Positions 7,196 through 9,922 of a DNA stretch of 9,922 nucleotides are shown here, in pieces. Numbering within the stretch: the first letter of the stretch is position 1; each line of letters opens with the position of its first letter. Under the pieces are notes generated by a model. The model was given only the letters and a program-made list of their open reading frames with translations. It had not been told where the DNA came from and searched no databases. The position numbers and the translations under genes were made by a program. The stretch is from CAYZJV01 sp964478945 (lineage in GTDB: Bacteria > Spirochaetota > Spirochaetia > Sphaerochaetales > Sphaerochaetaceae): assembly GCA_964478945.1 (NCBI GenBank), contig CAYZJV010000079.1:1-9922 (forward strand), written 5' to 3'.

Positions 7196-7790
7196 CCTTC
7201 ACTTTAGCTGTCCTCAAGACCCTATCATGAAGATAATAACCCTTTTGCAATTCGGCAAGGACGGTCTCGGAGTCGTATTTCTCGTCCTCCTCCATCATCA
7301 TCGCCTCATGCTCATGTGGCGAGAATTCCTTGCCAACTATTTCGTCCATCCTCTTGAGACCCCAATTCCGATCAAGCATATCCAAGAGTTGCTTTCTGAT
7401 CAGCTTCACACCTTGGGCGTACGTTTCCACATCTCCAGCTTGATCGCCGGCAACAATCGCACGATCAAAATCATCAAGTACGGGAATCAGGTCGTTGAGA
7501 AGCCGTTCATTGGCATATTGTACCGCGGTTTCCTTTTCACGGACCAATCGCTTCCGATAATTATCCATATCGGCGATTTTCCGCACATAGGTCTCCTTCT
7601 CCGATGCCAATTCCTTGGACAATCGATCTACTTCAGATTCCAACTCGATGATACGGGCCTCCTCGGGAGAAACCGAGACTTCTCCCTTTCCTGTTGATTC
7701 AGCCACAATCGGTTGCTCAACCACAGTCTCTTGCGATACTTCATTGGGTATCTCTTGTGCTTTTTCTGTCTTTTTCTCTTTCTTGCTCAT
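7179..7790 (-). CDS. grpE: GrpE nucleotide exchange factor for DnaK
   Basis: A 203-residue cytoplasmic co-chaperone that releases ADP from DnaK and helps reset the chaperone cycle. The first 40 or so residues are Lys/Glu/Gln-rich and probably disordered. A long coiled-coil helix spans about 43-105 (IIELESEVDRLSKELASEKE). The four-helix and beta-wing region ends with the family signature, seen as EFSPHEHEAM (155-164) and SETVLAELQKGYYLHDRVLR (174-193). The ATG is preceded by AGGT at 6 nt spacing, a modest ribosome binding site. A promoter is predicted at 7885-7914. dnaK begins 88 nt downstream. No hrcA gene precedes it, unlike the common hrcA-grpE-dnaK-dnaJ order; pyrG lies upstream instead. 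Confidence 0.97.
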   Translation of the reverse strand: MSKKEKKTEKAQEIPNEVSQETVVEQPIVAESTGKGEVSVSPEEARIIELESEVDRLSKELASEKETYVRKIADMDNYRKRLVREKETAVQYANERLLNDLIPVLDDFDRAIVAGDQAGDVETYAQGVKLIRKQLLDMLDRNWGLKRMDEIVGKEFSPHEHEAMMMEEDEKYDSETVLAELQKGYYLHDRVLRTAKVKVGKPQ

Positions 7791-7824
7791 GTCTTACCTG
7801 TACAAACGTAGTTCTTCCGGCTGC

Positions 7825-7834
7825 CATACGTATG
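7825..7834. repeat. 10-bp palindrome in the grpE leader
   Basis: CATACGTATG is a perfect palindrome about 35 nt upstream of the grpE start, inside the predicted leader of about 85-90 nt. A short palindrome of this length can occur by chance. It differs in sequence from the dnaK palindrome. Confidence 0.3.
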
Positions 7835-7884
7835 AGTCGATTCAATTATCGCTTGATCCGCCATCCACCCCGGCAGTCGCATCA

Positions 7885-7914
7885 AACATACTCACAGGAA
7901 AATACAACCGTCAA
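7885..7914 (-). promoter_or_regulatory. Predicted promoter for grpE and the chaperone operon
   Basis: On the minus strand TTGACG (7909-7914) is followed after 18 nt by TATGTT (7885-7890). The start site would be near 7878, leaving about 88 nt of leader before grpE. The boxes fit the housekeeping sigma factor rather than an E. coli-like sigma-32 promoter. Confidence 0.5.
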
Positions 7915-7941
7915 GTGATATGGGAGAAACAATCTTCTTAG

Positions 7942-9546
7942 TCAGTTGTTGATGGCCGCCTCCACGAAATCCCTGAACAACGGATGCGGATTGTTTGGTC
8001 TGCTCTTGAATTCGGGATGATACTGAACACCCACAAACCATGGGTGATTGGTCAATTCTATGGCTTCCACCAGACGCCCATCCGGAGAAAGTCCGCTGAA
8101 GCGCATTCCTGCGTTCATAAGGGCTTCTCGATAGGAGTTGTTGAATTCATACCGATGTCGGTGTCGTTCTTCTATGAGCTCTTCCTTGTAGGAGCGGTAC
8201 AGGAGAGTGTCCTGATCGGAAATCTTGCATGGGTACGATCCCAATCGCATGGTTCCCCCCATGTCCACATCCTTTTGATCGGGCATGAGATCCACCACCG
8301 GATGTTTCGTACCGGGATACCATTCCGAGCTTCCCGCCCCGGGGAGATTGGCGACATTGCGAGCAAATTCGGATACGGCGCATTGCATTCCAAGGCAAAG
8401 TCCGAGATAGGGGACCCCATGCTCACGGGCATATTCGATGGTTCTGATCTTTCCCTCGATCCCCCTCAGACCAAACCCTCCGGGAACCACGATGCCATCG
8501 ACTTGAGCGAACTGTGCTTTGAAGGTCTCTTCATCCATCTCCTCCAGTAGTTCCGAATCCAATTTCACCAGATCAATCTTTGCCTTGTGATAAAAACCCG
8601 CATGGTTGAGCGATTCCACCACACTAATGTAGGCATCCGAGAGTTCCATATACTTTCCCGAAAGGGCAATCCGCACTTGGCGGTCGGGATGACGCCGATT
8701 TTCAACCATCGCATGCCATTTGTCCATATGGCGCATCCCAGCATCGAGACCAAGACGCTCCAACACCAGGGAATCGAGGTTTTCATCCTCAAACAGCAGG
8801 GGAACTTCGTAAATCGAAGGAAGATCGGGATTGGGTATCACAGCTTCCTTATCCACATCACAGAACATGGCGATCTTTTCCTTCATGCCTGCTGGGAGGG
8901 GGCGATCCGATCTGCAGATGATGAAGTCGGGGTGTATTCCTATTCCACGCAGTTCCTTGACGCTGTGTTGTGTGGGTTTGGTTTTCAGCTCACCGGCAGC
9001 CGCGATATAGGGAACGAGTGTTACATGAAGATACAGTGCATCTTGTTTGCCAAGATCCCGTTTCATCTGGCGAATGGCTTCCAAAAATGGTTGGCTTTCG
9101 ATATCTCCTACCGTACCACCGATCTCAACCAGTACGATATCGGCCTTCGTCGATTCGGCGAGATCGAACAAGCGGCTTTTGATCTCATTGGTGATATGGG
9201 GAATCACCTGAACGGTTCCTCCAAGATATTCACCCTGCCTCTCCTTCTGGATCACCGACCAATAGACTTTTCCCGCAGTCACATTGTTCGCCTGGCTGAT
9301 CGAGATATCGAGGAACCGTTCGTAGTGGCCCAGATCAAGGTCGGTCTCGGCTCCATCATCGGTAACGAACACCTCCCCATGTTGATAGGGACTCATGGTA
9401 CCAGGATCGAAATTGATATAAGGATCGAACTTCAGAACAGTAACCGAAAGGCCTCTACTCTTCAGAAGACATCCCAAAGAAGCGGCGGTAATGCCTTTCC
9501 CGAGCGAAGAAACCACACCACCGGTGACGAATATGAATTTTGCCAT
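7942..9546 (-). CDS. pyrG: CTP synthase
   Basis: A 534-residue enzyme that aminates UTP to CTP using ATP and glutamine, the last step of pyrimidine nucleotide synthesis. The N-terminal synthetase domain begins KFIFVTGGVVSSLGKGITAA, with the P-loop at about 9-18, and contains EIGGTVGDIES (141-151). The C-terminal class I glutamine amidotransferase domain has the oxyanion segment PGGFGLRG (355-362), the nucleophile C384 in GLCLGMQ, and H510 and E512 in VQYHPEF. All triad residues are intact and the length is normal. An in-frame ATG 23 codons upstream (9613-9615) exists. The start at 9544-9546 is chosen because MAKFIFVTGG is the family N-terminus and GGAGAGGGTGG lies directly upstream. A leader of about 140 nt with possible hairpins precedes it. 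No clear terminator separates it from grpE. Confidence 0.98.
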   Translation of the reverse strand: MAKFIFVTGGVVSSLGKGITAASLGCLLKSRGLSVTVLKFDPYINFDPGTMSPYQHGEVFVTDDGAETDLDLGHYERFLDISISQANNVTAGKVYWSVIQKERQGEYLGGTVQVIPHITNEIKSRLFDLAESTKADIVLVEIGGTVGDIESQPFLEAIRQMKRDLGKQDALYLHVTLVPYIAAAGELKTKPTQHSVKELRGIGIHPDFIICRSDRPLPAGMKEKIAMFCDVDKEAVIPNPDLPSIYEVPLLFEDENLDSLVLERLGLDAGMRHMDKWHAMVENRRHPDRQVRIALSGKYMELSDAYISVVESLNHAGFYHKAKIDLVKLDSELLEEMDEETFKAQFAQVDGIVVPGGFGLRGIEGKIRTIEYAREHGVPYLGLCLGMQCAVSEFARNVANLPGAGSSEWYPGTKHPVVDLMPDQKDVDMGGTMRLGSYPCKISDQDTLLYRSYKEELIEERHRHRYEFNNSYREALMNAGMRFSGLSPDGRLVEAIELTNHPWFVGVQYHPEFKSRPNNPHPLFRDFVEAAINN

Positions 9547-9587
9547 GGAACCACCCTCTCCAAATAAGTGTTCACAACGGCCAAGGG

Positions 9588-9641
9588 GGTATGAAATTTT
9601 GGGGATACCGACCATCCGTTGCGTTTCGCACCGGTAGTCGG
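9588..9641 (-). promoter_or_regulatory. Two overlapping potential hairpins in the pyrG leader
   Basis: On the minus strand, 9641-9608 can fold into a stem with outer pairs CCGAC/GTCGG and inner pairs TGCG/CGCA around an AAA loop, with some mismatches. A second pairing, GGTAT with ATACC (9609-9588), shares two G residues with the first, so the two exclude each other. No T-tract follows, so neither is a standard terminator. A regulatory role is speculative. Confidence 0.3.
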
Positions 9642-9692
9642 CAGGTACAAGGAAGAAAGTCTACAATTTTGCCGATTCCTCGGTACTTGTGG

Positions 9693-9722
9693 AATGTAGC
9701 ACAGAGGGGAACTTCATCGCAA
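9693..9722 (-). promoter_or_regulatory. Possible promoter for pyrG
   Basis: On the minus strand TTGCGA (9717-9722) is followed after 18 nt by TACATT (9693-9698), preceded by TG one base upstream (extended -10). Both boxes are 4-of-6 matches. It lies in the 192-nt gap between the acidic-repeat gene and pyrG and would give a leader of about 140 nt. Confidence 0.35.
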
Positions 9723-9738
9723 TACCATAGATAGTGAC

Positions 9739-9922
9739 TCAGAGTGAATCATCATCTTCAATGACGATTTCCTCTTCATCATCCTCAGGTACATAATGAT
9801 CCGACTCGATTCGCTTATGGGGGTGCTTCAAACTTGATCTATTGTTGGTTTCCAGTTCGGGCTCCTCTTCCAGTTCGGGCTCCTCTTCCAGTTCGGGCTC
9901 CTCTTCCAGTTCGGGCTCCTCT
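9739..9922 (-). CDS. 3' end of an acidic, EEPELE-repeat protein of unknown function (partial)
   Basis: On the minus strand an open frame enters at the window edge and stops with TGA at 9739-9741, giving 61 visible codons. It starts with four exact copies of EEPELE, passes through a basic/polar stretch (TNNRSSLKHPHKRIES, then DHYVPEDDEEEIV) and ends in the acidic tail EDDDSL. The composition suggests a disordered, strongly negative C-terminal tail. No catalytic domain, membrane segment or signal is visible in this part. The frame is supported by its regular acidic composition and its stop position; the repeat itself is open in every frame, so the choice rests mainly on the unique tail. The start and main domain lie outside the window. 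I do not recognise the gene. Confidence 0.65.
   Translation of the reverse strand, partial: EEPELEEEPELEEEPELEEEPELETNNRSSLKHPHKRIESDHYVPEDDEEEIVIEDDDSL
9850..9922. repeat. Tandem repeat of 18 bp, four perfect copies, continuing past the window
   Basis: The unit TTCCAGTTCGGGCTCCTC occurs at 9850-9867, 9868-9885, 9886-9903 and 9904-9921 with no mismatch, and the next base (9922) continues the pattern. On the minus strand it encodes EEPELE per unit. Its length is a multiple of 3, so copy-number change would keep the frame. The identity down to third codon positions points to recent expansion. Confidence 0.95.

Noticed and set aside
6963..7697. A 244-codon open frame on the + strand spanning the dnaK start, the gap and most of grpE
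   Set aside because: It crosses two well-defined minus-strand genes and has a low-complexity, motif-free translation. The gap it covers carries minus-strand promoter and ribosome binding signals.
7091..7941. CIRCE (HrcA operator) upstream of grpE or dnaK
   Set aside because: I looked for TTAGCACTC and GAGTGCTAA or close variants in both non-coding gaps and found none.
7791..7941. Terminator between pyrG and grpE
   Set aside because: No GC-rich stem followed by a T-tract is visible on the minus strand after the pyrG stop. Only a 4-5 bp AT-rich pairing is possible.
8587..9567. A 326-codon open frame on the + strand opposite pyrG
   Set aside because: It lies antisense to a complete, fully recognisable CTP synthase, shows no known motif, and is explained by codon bias on the opposite strand.
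9547..9615. A 23-codon N-terminal extension of pyrG from an upstream in-frame ATG
   Set aside because: CTP synthases begin at MAKFIFVTGG or close to it, and a strong ribosome binding site lies just before the downstream ATG. The extension instead overlaps potential leader hairpins.

Overview
The window looks like an ordinary bacterial chromosome segment, near 50% GC by eye, with housekeeping genes on both strands. The best guess for the host is a spirochaete, possibly Sphaerochaeta-like. This rests on the style of the chaperone proteins, such as the VYRDFSDLFGGGFGDIFGSF stretch in the DnaJ G/F region and the DnaK tail ending EVVD. It is a recollection-based inference, not a search result. There is no sign of phage, insertion sequence, CRISPR, tRNA or rRNA.

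Left third (1-3290, + strand): a strong promoter (12-40) precedes a TatD-family metal-dependent nuclease gene. After 11 nt comes a DusB-type tRNA-dihydrouridine synthase gene. A divergent PurD-like ATP-grasp gene follows with its own possible promoter. It ends in an intrinsic terminator that overlaps the 3' end of the converging rlmB gene.

Right two thirds (3259-9922, - strand, read right to left): the 3' end of an acidic protein made of perfect EEPELE repeats, then pyrG (CTP synthase), then grpE-dnaK-dnaJ (the Hsp70 chaperone machine), then rlmB (23S rRNA 2'-O-methyltransferase), which lies 8 nt behind dnaJ. GrpE, DnaK and DnaJ form one working chaperone cycle. RlmB and the Dus enzyme both modify RNA. 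PyrG makes CTP. No hrcA gene and no CIRCE operator accompany the chaperone genes. Instead, a 23-bp near-perfect palindrome lies just downstream of a predicted dnaK promoter.

Most worth a second look: (1) the PurD-like protein, whose ATP-grasp and substrate residues are replaced at many positions while the fold landmarks remain; (2) the dnaK leader palindrome; (3) a terminator-like 12-bp perfect hairpin inside the first codons of dus; (4) an Asp-to-Glu change at the conserved TatD acidic active-site position; (5) perfect 18-bp coding repeats at the right edge. I see no multi-gene system here that is clearly new.
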